NCBI GenBank assembly: GCA_045648445.1
Contig: JAZRNY010000034.1
Location: forward strand, 1 to 64,000
From: SIG607 sp045648445
GTDB lineage: Bacteria; Bacillota; Clostridia; Oscillospirales; Acutalibacteraceae
Length of the DNA stretch: 64,000 bases
Direction of reading: 5' to 3'
Below, one piece after another: positions 17,794 through 26,877 of this stretch (the stretch's first letter is position 1; every line of letters starts with the position of its first letter). The notes beneath the pieces are model-generated. The model searched no databases. It was not told the origin of the DNA and saw only the letters and a program-made list of their open reading frames with translations. Made by a program: the position numbers and the translations under genes.

Positions 17794-18969
17794 ATGAACG
17801 AAGAAAATAAAGAGATTATCGAAACAGGGGAAAACTTCGACGGTATGCTTTCCCGTGCGGAAGAAAAACGCGCACAAAGACAAAAAAATAAAAAGAAAAA
17901 AACAATTAAAATTACGCTTATTTCTTTGGTTAGCGTAATACTTGTTTTTGCGTTAACCGTTGGATTAGTTGTTATAACCGAAATAGGCGGTATGAACAGA
18001 AAAACCGTTACTTTGAATATAGAAAAAGGTTCTTCTGCTTACCAAATTGCCCAAAATCTTGAAGATGCGGGCGCCATTAAAAGCGCTACTCTTTTTAGGG
18101 TATATTGCAAAATAAAAGGTTACGGTCAGGATTTTAAATTCGGCAGTTACACTATAGCAGAAAAAAGCAGTTATCAGGATATTGTAGAAATACTTTCAAA
18201 TCAGGGCGAAGCGGCAATTGTAAGAGTAACCATTCCCGAAGGTACCGGTATTTACGATTACGTAAAAAACGTTAACGGAAATAACGTAACAATTCCGGGT
18301 GTGGCTACCTTGTTGGAACGCGCGGGCGTATGTAAAAAAGAAGATTTTTATGATGCCGTTAAAACAACCGAACTCAGCGGTTATTTACTTGCCGATATAA
18401 ATAAAGATAGGGCATACGTAGCCCTTGAAGGCTATATTTTTCCCGATACCTATCAGTTTTACGCATTTGAGTCTAAAGAGTGCGCAAGATTGGCAGTAGA
18501 TAAAATGATTGAAAATATGCGTAATAAATTTACTAGCCAAATGGTAGAACGTGCTCAGGAAATTAATATGAGTGTTAACGAAGTTTTGACTTTGGCGTCT
18601 ATTATTCAAATGGAAGCAGGTAATGCAGGGGATGCTATGCCAAAGGTTGCCGCCGTATTTTATAACCGATTAAACCGCGGTGAAAAACTTGGCTCTTCAC
18701 CTACCTGTTATTATGGTAACGCTTTTAGCGGTGACGACGGAAGATACGACACCTATGACGTATTGGGACTTCCTCCCGGACCTATGTGTACCGTCGGCAG
18801 CGCCGCAATAAACGCTGTTCTTTATCCACAAGAGGATTTTGACGGATACTTCTATTTCGTTACCGACAGCAGTGGAAAATTTTATTTCCACAAAACCTAT
18901 AACCAGCAGGTTAATACTATAAACCGTCTGAAACGGGAGAATAAATGGATATATGAATACTTGGACTAA
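17794..18969 (+). CDS. mltG: Endolytic murein transglycosylase (YceG/MltG)
   Basis: A 391-residue membrane protein that cleaves nascent glycan strands. A charged cytoplasmic head (residues 1-42), one transmembrane helix (about 43-67), a LysM-like part (VTLNIEKGSSAYQIAQNLE), then the YceG domain with the catalytic Glu in LASIIQMEAG, followed by PKVAAVFYNRL and LGSSPTCYYG. Its last 17 bp overlap the U32 gene. In Bacillus subtilis mltG (yrrL) is likewise upstream of U32 genes, so the order is conserved. Confidence 0.93.
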   Translation: MNEENKEIIETGENFDGMLSRAEEKRAQRQKNKKKKTIKITLISLVSVILVFALTVGLVVITEIGGMNRKTVTLNIEKGSSAYQIAQNLEDAGAIKSATLFRVYCKIKGYGQDFKFGSYTIAEKSSYQDIVEILSNQGEAAIVRVTIPEGTGIYDYVKNVNGNNVTIPGVATLLERAGVCKKEDFYDAVKTTELSGYLLADINKDRAYVALEGYIFPDTYQFYAFESKECARLAVDKMIENMRNKFTSQMVERAQEINMSVNEVLTLASIIQMEAGNAGDAMPKVAAVFYNRLNRGEKLGSSPTCYYGNAFSGDDGRYDTYDVLGLPPGPMCTVGSAAINAVLYPQEDFDGYFYFVTDSSGKFYFHKTYNQQVNTINRLKRENKWIYEYLD

Positions 18970-20182
18970 TAGAAAAGTTCCTGAACTTTTGTGCCCTGCA
19001 GGGGATTTAACCCGTCTTATAGCCGCCGTTGATTACGGCGCTGATGCAGTGTATCTTGCAGGTGAAGAATTCGGTATGCGTACCGCCGCCAATAACTTTG
19101 GTGAAGAAGATTTAATAAAGGGCGTTGAATACGCTCATTCAAGAGGGGTTAAAGTACACGTTGCTTGTAACGTGGTACCCCATAATGAAGAAATACCTCG
19201 TTTACCCGATTTTTTAAAGTTCTTAGAAAAAGTAAAGGTAGACGCTATAATCGCAAGTGATATTGGTACTATTTCTCTTATAAAAAAATATGCGCCAACA
19301 CCTGAACTTCACGTTTCGGTGCAGTCGGGTATATGTAATTACGTTACCGCTAACGCATTTTACGAAATGGGTGCTAAAAGAGTGGTTTTAGCAAGGGAAC
19401 TTTCTCTTGATGAAATAAAAGAAATACGTGAAAAAACACCTAAAGAACTTGAAATTGAATGTTTTGCTCACGGCGCTATGTGTGTTTCTTTTTCGGCAAG
19501 ATGTCTTCTTTCAAGTTATATGACGGGCAGAGATGCCAATAGGGGAGATTGTGCACAACCTTGCCGTTGGAAATATTCATTAGTAGAAGAAAAACGTCCG
19601 GGACAGTATTTTGATATAACCGATACCGACAAAGGAAGTTATATTTTAAACGCTAACGATATGTGTATGGCGCAACACCTTGATAAACTAAGCGAAGCGG
19701 GTGTTGACAGCATTAAAATCGAGGGCAGAGCAAAATCTCATTACTACGTAGCAGTTACAACCAATGCTTACAGGGCTGCACTGGACAGCCTTAAAAATTG
19801 TGACGGCGAATGGAGTTTGCCCCAATTTGTCAGCGAGGAACTTGATAAAATAAGCCATCGTCCTTATAGCACGGGTTTTTATTTTGGAACTCCTGCTCAA
19901 ACCTACGAAAGCGCGGGTTACGTTAGGGATTATTCGGTGGCCGCAGTTGTAACGGGATATGAAGACGGAAAGATTATTGCTATTATGAAAAATAAATTTT
20001 TCGTCGGTCAAGAATTTGACTGTCTGGCTGTTAAAGAAGAACCCTTCACATTTACGGTAAAGGAACTTTACGACGGAGACGATAACCTTATAGATAACGC
20101 TCCGCATCCGATGATGACGGTTAAAATTCCCTTTGATAAAAAGGTGCCCGTAGGTTCGCTTTTAAGAATGAAAAACGAATAA
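18953..20182 (+). CDS. U32 family protein, probably TrhP-type tRNA U34 hydroxylation factor
   Basis: A 409-residue protein with the U32 TIM-barrel start ELLCPAGDLTRLIAAVDYGA and the Cys cluster region ECFAHGAMC / SARCLLSS / GDCAQPCRW that binds an iron-sulfur cluster in this family. U32 proteins were named peptidases, but the yrrN/yrrO-type members next to mltG act in 5-hydroxyuridine formation at tRNA position 34. The synteny with mltG favours that role here (inference). Only one U32 gene is present, where Bacillus has two. It overlaps mltG by 17 bp. Confidence 0.88.
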   Translation: MNTWTNRKVPELLCPAGDLTRLIAAVDYGADAVYLAGEEFGMRTAANNFGEEDLIKGVEYAHSRGVKVHVACNVVPHNEEIPRLPDFLKFLEKVKVDAIIASDIGTISLIKKYAPTPELHVSVQSGICNYVTANAFYEMGAKRVVLARELSLDEIKEIREKTPKELEIECFAHGAMCVSFSARCLLSSYMTGRDANRGDCAQPCRWKYSLVEEKRPGQYFDITDTDKGSYILNANDMCMAQHLDKLSEAGVDSIKIEGRAKSHYYVAVTTNAYRAALDSLKNCDGEWSLPQFVSEELDKISHRPYSTGFYFGTPAQTYESAGYVRDYSVAAVVTGYEDGKIIAIMKNKFFVGQEFDCLAVKEEPFTFTVKELYDGDDNLIDNAPHPMMTVKIPFDKKVPVGSLLRMKNE

Positions 20183-20187
20183 TTTTT

Positions 20188-20222
20188 TCACCCTGAGTAA
20201 AACTACTTGGGGTGATTTTTTT
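20188..20222 (+). terminator. Terminator-like hairpin that contains the PBP ribosome binding site
   Basis: TCACCCTGAGTA (20188-20199) pairs with TACTTGGGGTGA (20204-20215) over 12 bp including two G-U pairs, loop AAAC, followed by seven T. It starts 5 bp after the U32 stop. Its 3' arm GGGGTGA is also the only ribosome binding site for the next gene, whose TTG start lies at the end of the T-run. Confidence 0.7.
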
Positions 20223-21798
20223 GTTTAAACCGTTAAGAATTTCTATTTGTTTAATTTTGGTTTTTGCGTTGTTTTTAGGCGGAACTATAAGAATAATGCT
20301 TATAATGGATAATGAAAAAATAAAGGTGTCGGCTGATAATAACGTAAAGGTTATAACCCTTTCGGATTTAAGGGGAAATATTTTTGATACAAACGGCAAT
20401 AATTTGACAAATGAAAACAAAAAAATATACGCCGTTATAACTCCTACTCCTACGGCGATAATGTACGTCAGCAACGTACTGTACGGAAATGAAAAAATTG
20501 AGGTTTTGGCAAAACTCAGAAATCAAAAAGTGGCGATTATCGAAACCTATAAAGAAATTAATTGCGCCGGAATATTAACGGTTAAAGTAAACGCTCATAT
20601 AACCGAAAGCGGTTTTTGTTCTCATCTTTTAGGATATGTAAACGGTGAAAACAAAGGGGTTTCAGGCATTGAACAGGCGTATGATAATTTGCTTTACAAC
20701 AATAAAAAAGTAACTTTAAAACTATTTACTTCACCGTCGGGTGAAATGCTTAGCGGTATTGAACCCGAAATATACGAGCATAATGAGGTCGGTTATAACG
20801 GAGTGATTTTAACGATAGATAAAGGTGTGCAAAAAATACTTGAAACAGTAACTTTGAATTTAGAAAAAGGCGCCGTTGTTATAAGCGAAGCGGGAAGCGG
20901 AAAAATTAGGGGAATGGTAAGCCGTCCAAATTTTGATGCTAATAATCTTGCCGAAAGTTTAAACAGTGAAGAAGCCCCGTTTTTAAACAGATGTCTTATG
21001 AGTTTTAACGTGGGTTCTGTTTTTAAACCAATAGTAGCAATTTCGTATTTGGAGGGGCCAAAAAGAGGTTTCACCGTTGACTGTACGGGAACTACTTTAA
21101 TAGGTGATAAGGAATTTGCCTGTCATAAAAAAGAGGGGCACGGAAATGTGGATTTATACGATGCACTTGCTTTTTCGTGCAACAGTTTTTTCTATCAATT
21201 AGCCCCTGTGGTAAGGTCGGAAAATATAGTTAATACAGCTTCGATTTTTGGCTTTGGATACAAAAAAGAACTGTGTAAAGGTATTGAAACTTCAAATGAA
21301 AAAATGGCTGACGCAAACCAACTTGGCGATTTATTATCTCTTGCCAATTTGTCTATAGGACAGGGTAGTCTTATGGCTTCTCCTATAACTCTTTTGTCAC
21401 TTTACGAGGCAATTGCATGCGAGGGTGTTTATTATAAACCTTCAATTGTTGAGGGAATAATGAAAAACGGTATTACCGAGTATGAAAAATCACCGTCAAA
21501 GGTAAGGGCAATGAGCAAAAATACTGCCGATATATTAAAAACAGCCCTTAAAAAAGTTTTGACTGAGGGAACTGCTCAGTCAACGCTTTGTGAAATAGAC
21601 GGCGCCGGTAAAACGGCAACTGCCCAAACGGGGCAAAAGAAAAACGGCAGAGAAGTGGAACATTCATGGTTTTGCGGATTTTTCCCTTTTGAAAAACCAC
21701 AATATGTAGTTACGGTGCTTGTAGAAGACAGTTTCGGCAAAGAAAAACAGGCAATGGAAATTTTTAAAGAACTGGCTGCAAGGCTTATAAATCGTTGA
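20221..21798 (+). CDS. Penicillin-binding protein, transpeptidase domain, with altered third motif
   Basis: About 525 residues. One N-terminal membrane helix, a shortened dimerisation region, then a class B PBP transpeptidase domain. Motif 1 is GSVFK (Ser266, Lys269), motif 2 is SCN (Ser319-Asn321), and motif 3, normally KTG, reads KTATAQTG with Ala466 in place of Gly. It is shorter than the 600-700 residues usual for FtsI/SpoVD. I prefer TTG at 20221 because GGGGTGA lies 5 bp upstream; GTG at 20212 would lie inside the hairpin stem. The gene closes the thyX-mltG operon. Possible roles are SpoVD-like spore cortex or FtsI-like septal synthesis; the sequence does not decide. Confidence 0.85.
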   Translation: MFKPLRISICLILVFALFLGGTIRIMLIMDNEKIKVSADNNVKVITLSDLRGNIFDTNGNNLTNENKKIYAVITPTPTAIMYVSNVLYGNEKIEVLAKLRNQKVAIIETYKEINCAGILTVKVNAHITESGFCSHLLGYVNGENKGVSGIEQAYDNLLYNNKKVTLKLFTSPSGEMLSGIEPEIYEHNEVGYNGVILTIDKGVQKILETVTLNLEKGAVVISEAGSGKIRGMVSRPNFDANNLAESLNSEEAPFLNRCLMSFNVGSVFKPIVAISYLEGPKRGFTVDCTGTTLIGDKEFACHKKEGHGNVDLYDALAFSCNSFFYQLAPVVRSENIVNTASIFGFGYKKELCKGIETSNEKMADANQLGDLLSLANLSIGQGSLMASPITLLSLYEAIACEGVYYKPSIVEGIMKNGITEYEKSPSKVRAMSKNTADILKTALKKVLTEGTAQSTLCEIDGAGKTATAQTGQKKNGREVEHSWFCGFFPFEKPQYVVTVLVEDSFGKEKQAMEIFKELAARLINR

Positions 21799-21823
21799 CA
21801 AACAAAAGAAGTGAGTATATAAT
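21795..21823 (+). promoter_or_regulatory. Perfect-consensus promoter of the alaS operon
   Basis: TTGACA (21795-21800), a spacer of exactly 17 bp and TATAAT (21818-21823). The -35 box overlaps the stop codon of the PBP gene. It is 47 bp upstream of alaS. Confidence 0.9.
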
Positions 21824-21869
21824 AATTTTGTATGTTTATATATTAATATATAAAGCGAGGCATTATAAA

Positions 21870-24494
21870 ATGAAATGGACATCACTTAACGAACTACGAG
21901 AAAAATATTTAAGTTTTTTTGAAAGCAAAGGACATCTTCGTCTTGGCAGTTTTTCACTTGTGCCAAATAACGATAAATCTCTTTTGCTTATTAACTCAGG
22001 TATGGCACCGATGAAAAAATATTTTACGGGTGAGGTTACTCCACCCAGAAACCGCGTTACTACCTGTCAGAAGTGTATTCGTACCCCTGATCTTGAGCGT
22101 GTAGGTCACACTGCACGTCACGGTACATACTTTGAAATGCTTGGTAATTTCTCTTTTGGTGATTACTTTAAGAACGAAGCAATCGAGTGGGCATGGGAGT
22201 TTTTAACTGTTACGCTTGAAATACCCAAAGATTTGCTTTGGCCTTCGGTTTATGAAGAAGACGATGAAGCCTATGCTATTTGGAGAGATAAAATAGGCGT
22301 TGATGAAAAGCATATAGTGCGTCTTGGTAAAGCAGATAACTTCTGGGAGCACGGCACAGGTCCTTGCGGTCCTTGCAGTGAAATTTATTTTGACCGCGGT
22401 ATCAAATACGGTTGCGGTTCTAAGGATTGTAAACCCGGTTGCGAATGTGACAGATATATGGAAATCTGGAACAACGTATTTTCACAGTTTAACAATATGG
22501 GTGACGGCACCTATACCGAACTTGAACATAAAAATATTGATACCGGTATGGGACTTGAACGACTTGCTTGTGTTATGCAGGACGTTGATAATATGTTTGA
22601 GGTTGACACCATTAGAAATATTATTAATACCGTTTGTTCTATTTCCGGTAAAACCTATGGCGAAAACGCTAAAAACGATATTTCTATTCGTGCAATTACT
22701 GACCATAGCCGTGCTGCTACCTTTATGATTAGCGACGGCATTATGCCCTCTAACGAAGGCAGAGGCTATGTGCTTCGCCGTCTTATCAGACGCGCTGCCC
22801 GTCACGGAAAAATGCTCGGCATTAACCGTCCTTTCCTTGTTGAAATGTGCGAAGCAGTTATTAAGGAAAACAAAGGCGCTTATACTGAACTTGATGAAAA
22901 GGAAACCCTTATTAAAAAGGTTCTTGCTACCGAGGAAGCGGCATTTGGCAAAACTATCGATCAGGGTCTTGCAATTATTGCTGATATTACCAAAGACGGC
23001 GGTGTTGTTTCGGGTGAAGATGCATTCCGTCTTTACGATACCTACGGTTTCCCGCTTGACTTAACAAAAGATATACTTGCTGAAAAAAATATGACTGTTG
23101 ACGAAGAAACCTTTAACGCGCTTATGCAACAGCAAAGACAAAAGGCAAGAGAAGGCAGAAAGGCTGCTGATGCTGAGTCCTGGAAGAGTGACGGAATTTC
23201 TTTTGATAACGTAGCAGAAACTGTATTTGCCGGTTATACCGACGAAGTAACTATGGGTAAGATTAAGGCTATTGCTGTTGACGGCGAAAAGGTTGACGCT
23301 ATAAGCGAAGGCAGTCGCGGTATAATTGTTCTTGATACCACCTGTTTTTATGCCGAAAGCGGCGGACAGGTTGGCGATACAGGTATTATTGAAACCGAAA
23401 ACGGTTGTTTTGTAGTTGAAAATACCACCAAAAACGGCGGCGTATTTATGCATTTCGGAACTATGGAAAAGGGTATCTTTACCGTAGAAGACGAAGTAAC
23501 TGCCGTTATTGATAATGCAAGAAGAAACGCAATAAGAAGAAATCATACTGCCGCCCATCTTTTACAGGCAGGACTCCGTAAGGTGCTCGGCACCCACGTA
23601 GAGCAGGCAGGTCAGCTCGTTAACGAAAAGGCTGTACGTTTTGACTTTACCCATTTTTCTGCTTTAACCAAGGATGAAATTGATGAGGTTGAAGCATTCG
23701 TAAACGGCGCTATCCTTTCGGGTATCGAGGTTGATAACCGCGAAATGCCTATAGACGAGGCTAAAAAACTCGGCGCTATGGCACTGTTCGGTGAAAAATA
23801 CGGCGACGTTGTACGCGTTGTGGCTGCCGCTGATACTTCTGTTGAACTTTGCGGTGGTACCCACGTTAGCAATACTGCTAAAATCGGTCTTTTCCATATT
23901 ATCAGCGAATCGGGAATTGCCGCAGGTGTAAGAAGAATTGAAGCAGTTACAGGTGTAAACGTTCTTGATACCCTTATTCACTATAAGGATATTATAGATA
24001 ATGCCGCTGCTGCACAAAAATGCGCCAACTTTGAAGAACTCGCAGTTCGTACTGCTGCTCTTGTTAGCGAAAGCAAAGAAAAAGATAAAAAGATTGCTGC
24101 TTTAGAAGCAAAACTCGCAGGTGGCAAACTTGACGACATTATGAAGAATGCCGAAATAATCGGTGGTGTAACAGTTGTTAAGGCTGTTCTCGATGGTGCT
24201 TCAAGTGAAGAAATTCGCTCTATGGCAGAAAAGGTTAAAGGCGACAATCCTTTGGCTATTGCGGTATTTGCAGGTATAAACGACGGCAAACTTTCTTTTG
24301 CTGCCGCTTGTTCAAACGAAGCTGTTAAAAAGGGCGCTAACGCAGGACAAATTGTTCGCGCAGTTGCCGAAATAGCAGGCGGTAAGGGCGGCGGACGTCC
24401 CGACTTTGCTATGGCAGGGGGTAAGGACGTAGCCCTTGCAGGAAAAGCAATAGACGCAGTAACCGATATCGTTAAAAATCAGATAGGAGAATAA
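21870..24494 (+). CDS. alaS: Alanine--tRNA ligase
   Basis: An 874-residue class II synthetase. Motifs: SGMAPMKKYFTG and TCQKCIRTPDLERVGHTARH (aminoacylation core), GMGLERL (motif 3), the editing domain with RRNHTAAHLL and CGGTHV, and the C-Ala domain with GGGRPDFAMAGG near the end. I use ATG at 21870 (MKWTSLNELREKYL), with GCGAGG upstream, rather than the longer frame from 21795, which would include the promoter. It leads an operon with HIT, phosphoribosyltransferase, comEC, holA, TOPRIM and WYL genes. No T-box precedes it. Confidence 0.97.
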   Translation: MKWTSLNELREKYLSFFESKGHLRLGSFSLVPNNDKSLLLINSGMAPMKKYFTGEVTPPRNRVTTCQKCIRTPDLERVGHTARHGTYFEMLGNFSFGDYFKNEAIEWAWEFLTVTLEIPKDLLWPSVYEEDDEAYAIWRDKIGVDEKHIVRLGKADNFWEHGTGPCGPCSEIYFDRGIKYGCGSKDCKPGCECDRYMEIWNNVFSQFNNMGDGTYTELEHKNIDTGMGLERLACVMQDVDNMFEVDTIRNIINTVCSISGKTYGENAKNDISIRAITDHSRAATFMISDGIMPSNEGRGYVLRRLIRRAARHGKMLGINRPFLVEMCEAVIKENKGAYTELDEKETLIKKVLATEEAAFGKTIDQGLAIIADITKDGGVVSGEDAFRLYDTYGFPLDLTKDILAEKNMTVDEETFNALMQQQRQKAREGRKAADAESWKSDGISFDNVAETVFAGYTDEVTMGKIKAIAVDGEKVDAISEGSRGIIVLDTTCFYAESGGQVGDTGIIETENGCFVVENTTKNGGVFMHFGTMEKGIFTVEDEVTAVIDNARRNAIRRNHTAAHLLQAGLRKVLGTHVEQAGQLVNEKAVRFDFTHFSALTKDEIDEVEAFVNGAILSGIEVDNREMPIDEAKKLGAMALFGEKYGDVVRVVAAADTSVELCGGTHVSNTAKIGLFHIISESGIAAGVRRIEAVTGVNVLDTLIHYKDIIDNAAAAQKCANFEELAVRTAALVSESKEKDKKIAALEAKLAGGKLDDIMKNAEIIGGVTVVKAVLDGASSEEIRSMAEKVKGDNPLAIAVFAGINDGKLSFAAACSNEAVKKGANAGQIVRAVAEIAGGKGGGRPDFAMAGGKDVALAGKAIDAVTDIVKNQIGE

Positions 24495-24496
24495 AT

Positions 24497-24835
24497 ATGG
24501 ATTGTTTATTCTGTAAAATAGCGGCAGGCGAAATCCCCTCAACAAAGGTTTACGAGGATGAATTCGTATATGCTTTTTTGGATATTGACCCTCAAGCGCC
24601 TTTTCACGCTATAATTATTCCACGTCAGCATATAAGCGGCGCAGATAAAATAAATGCAGACAACAGTTTTCTTGTTGCAAAGGTTTTCGAAGCGGTTGCA
24701 AAAATTGCTGAAAAAGAAAATCTTGAAAAAGGCTTTAGAGTTGTAAACAACTGCGGTGAAGACGGTGGACAAACTGTAGGACATATTCATTTCCATCTTT
24801 TAGCACGCAGAAATCTTGCTTGGCCTCCCGGCTGA
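24497..24835 (+). CDS. HIT family protein (HinT-like nucleoside phosphoramidase)
   Basis: A 112-residue histidine-triad protein. It starts CLFCKIAAGEIPSTKVYED and carries the HxHxH triad in VGHIHFHLLARR near residues 95-106. HinT enzymes hydrolyse AMP-lysine and aminoacyl-adenylates, and placement 2 bp after alaS fits a role in clearing aminoacyl-AMP by-products (inference). Length is standard. Confidence 0.94.
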   Translation: MDCLFCKIAAGEIPSTKVYEDEFVYAFLDIDPQAPFHAIIIPRQHISGADKINADNSFLVAKVFEAVAKIAEKENLEKGFRVVNNCGEDGGQTVGHIHFHLLARRNLAWPPG

Positions 24836-24851
24836 CGAAAGGATGATATAA

Positions 24852-25391
24852 ATGGCAGAATTTCATACTATGAAAATAGCAGGGTTAGAAAGGAATTTGC
24901 AAAAATTCCCCGTTAGTGATAGCCTTGATATAGCAGGTTTTATAATTTTCGGTGACGTTGAACTTACCGTTGCGGGTTGCGCCGAACTTCTCAAAAAAAC
25001 TCCCGATTTTGACGTAATACTTACTCCCGAAGCCAAAAGTATTCCCATTGCTTACGAAATGGCAAGACAATCGGGTAAGCCTTACGTTGTAGCAAGAAAA
25101 GGCATTAAAGTATATATGGGAACTCCCATTAAAGTAAGTGTTCGTTCTATTACTACTCAAAAGGAACAAACCCTTTATCTTGGCGAAACCGACGTTGAAC
25201 TTATAAAGGGTAAAAAGGTTCTTATAGTTGACGACGTTATAAGTACCGGAGAATCACTTGCTTCTGTACGAGAACTTGTTAAAACAGCAGGCGGTATAGA
25301 AGCCGCAGCCTGTGCGTTTTTGGCTGAAGGCGATGCGGCTGATCGCGACGATATAATATTCCTTGAAAAACTTCCGTTGTTCTTCAAATAA
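24852..25391 (+). CDS. Phosphoribosyltransferase (adenine/xanthine PRTase-like)
   Basis: A 179-residue type I PRTase. The PRPP-binding loop VLIVDDVISTGES lies at about residues 119-131, and ILTPEAKSIPIAYEMARQSG resembles the Apt/Xpt core. It is closest in appearance to adenine phosphoribosyltransferase-like proteins that are often unassigned; a regulatory PRTase is also possible. AAAGGATGA precedes the ATG. It follows HIT by 16 bp and overlaps the predicted start of comEC. Confidence 0.82.
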   Translation: MAEFHTMKIAGLERNLQKFPVSDSLDIAGFIIFGDVELTVAGCAELLKKTPDFDVILTPEAKSIPIAYEMARQSGKPYVVARKGIKVYMGTPIKVSVRSITTQKEQTLYLGETDVELIKGKKVLIVDDVISTGESLASVRELVKTAGGIEAAACAFLAEGDAADRDDIIFLEKLPLFFK

Positions 25392-26877
25392 AATTAAAGC
25401 AATAAGCGGCAAAAGGCAACCACGGTATCTTATATTTACGTCGCTTTTGCTGATAATACTATCTTTTATGCTAAAGGCGGCGGGTGTGGGTTTTCTCATA
25501 ATATCTGCCGTCTTGTTTGCTGTTTTATCGGTAGTTGCTATTAAATTGGTTAAAAATAAAGGCTGTTTTATAATGCTTTTAATACTTTCGCTTTTTTGTA
25601 TAAGAAGTATAGCAATTATTAATAACAGTGAAAAACTTAATACACTTAACGGTATCAGTGATACTGTTGACGTTACGGTAGTTGCTACCCAAAGTGCTCC
25701 CGAACAAAGTGGATTTGGCAGTTGTACGGTAAGGGTAAATAATTCTATTTATCTTGATAATAACACAAGGATTTCTCTTTTGATGAACGGTGCCGAAACT
25801 TTAGAGTTAGGCGATAGATTAAAACTAAACGTATCCTACCGAAAAATACAGGATGAATATAAATATTCCTTTTACAGCGAAGGCATTTATCTTTCGGCAT
25901 TTTCTAACGTTAACTACGGTTCGGTAAAAACTCAAAAAGGTATTTATCAACTGGCAGGAAACGTAAGAAGACATATTAACAGTCGTATTTTAAATAATAC
26001 CGATAACGCCCACGTTTTAATGGCTGTTCTTACAGGCGAACGCGCTTATATGAGCAATGAATTTTACGAGACTGTAAAAAATTCAGGTGTCAGTCATATT
26101 ATTGTAGTATCGGGAATGCATTTAGCAATCATTAGTTTGGGTATTGAAAGAATTTTGCGATTATTTTTTAAAAATGAAATTTTGATAAATGCGATTTTGC
26201 TGTCATTTGTGTTTTTTATGTGTGTGATTTGCGGTATGTCAATATCTGTTATGCGCGCGGGAATAGTGTATCTTATACGGGCAGTATATAAAGTGATTAA
26301 CCGTAACTCTAACAATGTACACTGTCTTTCCTTTGCCGCGCTTTTGGTAGTGTTTATTAATCCTTATGCGATTTTTAGCGTAGTATTTAAACTATCATTT
26401 GCTTCTACGTTTGGAATATTGGTTTTACCTCAATTGTTTGATGAAAAGTTTACTGAATATACCGAAAAAAGCAGGATTTTAAGTGGCGTTGCCGATGCAG
26501 TATACGTATCACTTTCGGCATATTTAATGACTTTGCCGATTTGCATATCGGTATTTGGATACGTATCGGTAGTGGCAGTTTTGGTAAATATTTTAGTAAG
26601 TCTTGCAACAACCGTTATGCTTTCTTTTTTAGTATTGGCTGTTGTATTTGGCTTTGTTACTGTTTTAGAAAAACTGTTTTTCATAATTGCGGATATGATG
26701 GCTGATTATTTTATAAAGATAGTTGACTATTTCGGAAATCTTAATTACAGTACCGTTACGCTTAGAAATCCTACGCTGCTCACTATTTTACTTTTAGCAG
26801 TCTATTTAATTTTTTATGTAGTTTATTTTAAGCCTTATGAATTTTTGAAAAGGGGTGGGGAAATTGCCCATAGGTAA
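25363..26877 (+). CDS. comEC: ComEC/Rec2 family membrane protein, competence domain only
   Basis: About 504 residues and strongly hydrophobic. It includes an OB-like extracytoplasmic part (DTVDVTVVATQSAPEQ), the LTGERAYMS...VSGMHLAI segment of the competence domain (about residues 225-260), and at least eight predicted membrane helices. The metallo-beta-lactamase-type C-terminal domain of full-length ComEC is missing; the protein ends after the last helices in FLKRGGEIAHR. The start is uncertain: TTG at 25363 would overlap the PRTase gene by 29 bp and has no clear ribosome binding site. It overlaps holA by 23 bp. It would form the inner-membrane DNA channel. Confidence 0.85.
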   Translation: MKNFRCSSNKIKAISGKRQPRYLIFTSLLLIILSFMLKAAGVGFLIISAVLFAVLSVVAIKLVKNKGCFIMLLILSLFCIRSIAIINNSEKLNTLNGISDTVDVTVVATQSAPEQSGFGSCTVRVNNSIYLDNNTRISLLMNGAETLELGDRLKLNVSYRKIQDEYKYSFYSEGIYLSAFSNVNYGSVKTQKGIYQLAGNVRRHINSRILNNTDNAHVLMAVLTGERAYMSNEFYETVKNSGVSHIIVVSGMHLAIISLGIERILRLFFKNEILINAILLSFVFFMCVICGMSISVMRAGIVYLIRAVYKVINRNSNNVHCLSFAALLVVFINPYAIFSVVFKLSFASTFGILVLPQLFDEKFTEYTEKSRILSGVADAVYVSLSAYLMTLPICISVFGYVSVVAVLVNILVSLATTVMLSFLVLAVVFGFVTVLEKLFFIIADMMADYFIKIVDYFGNLNYSTVTLRNPTLLTILLLAVYLIFYVVYFKPYEFLKRGGEIAHR

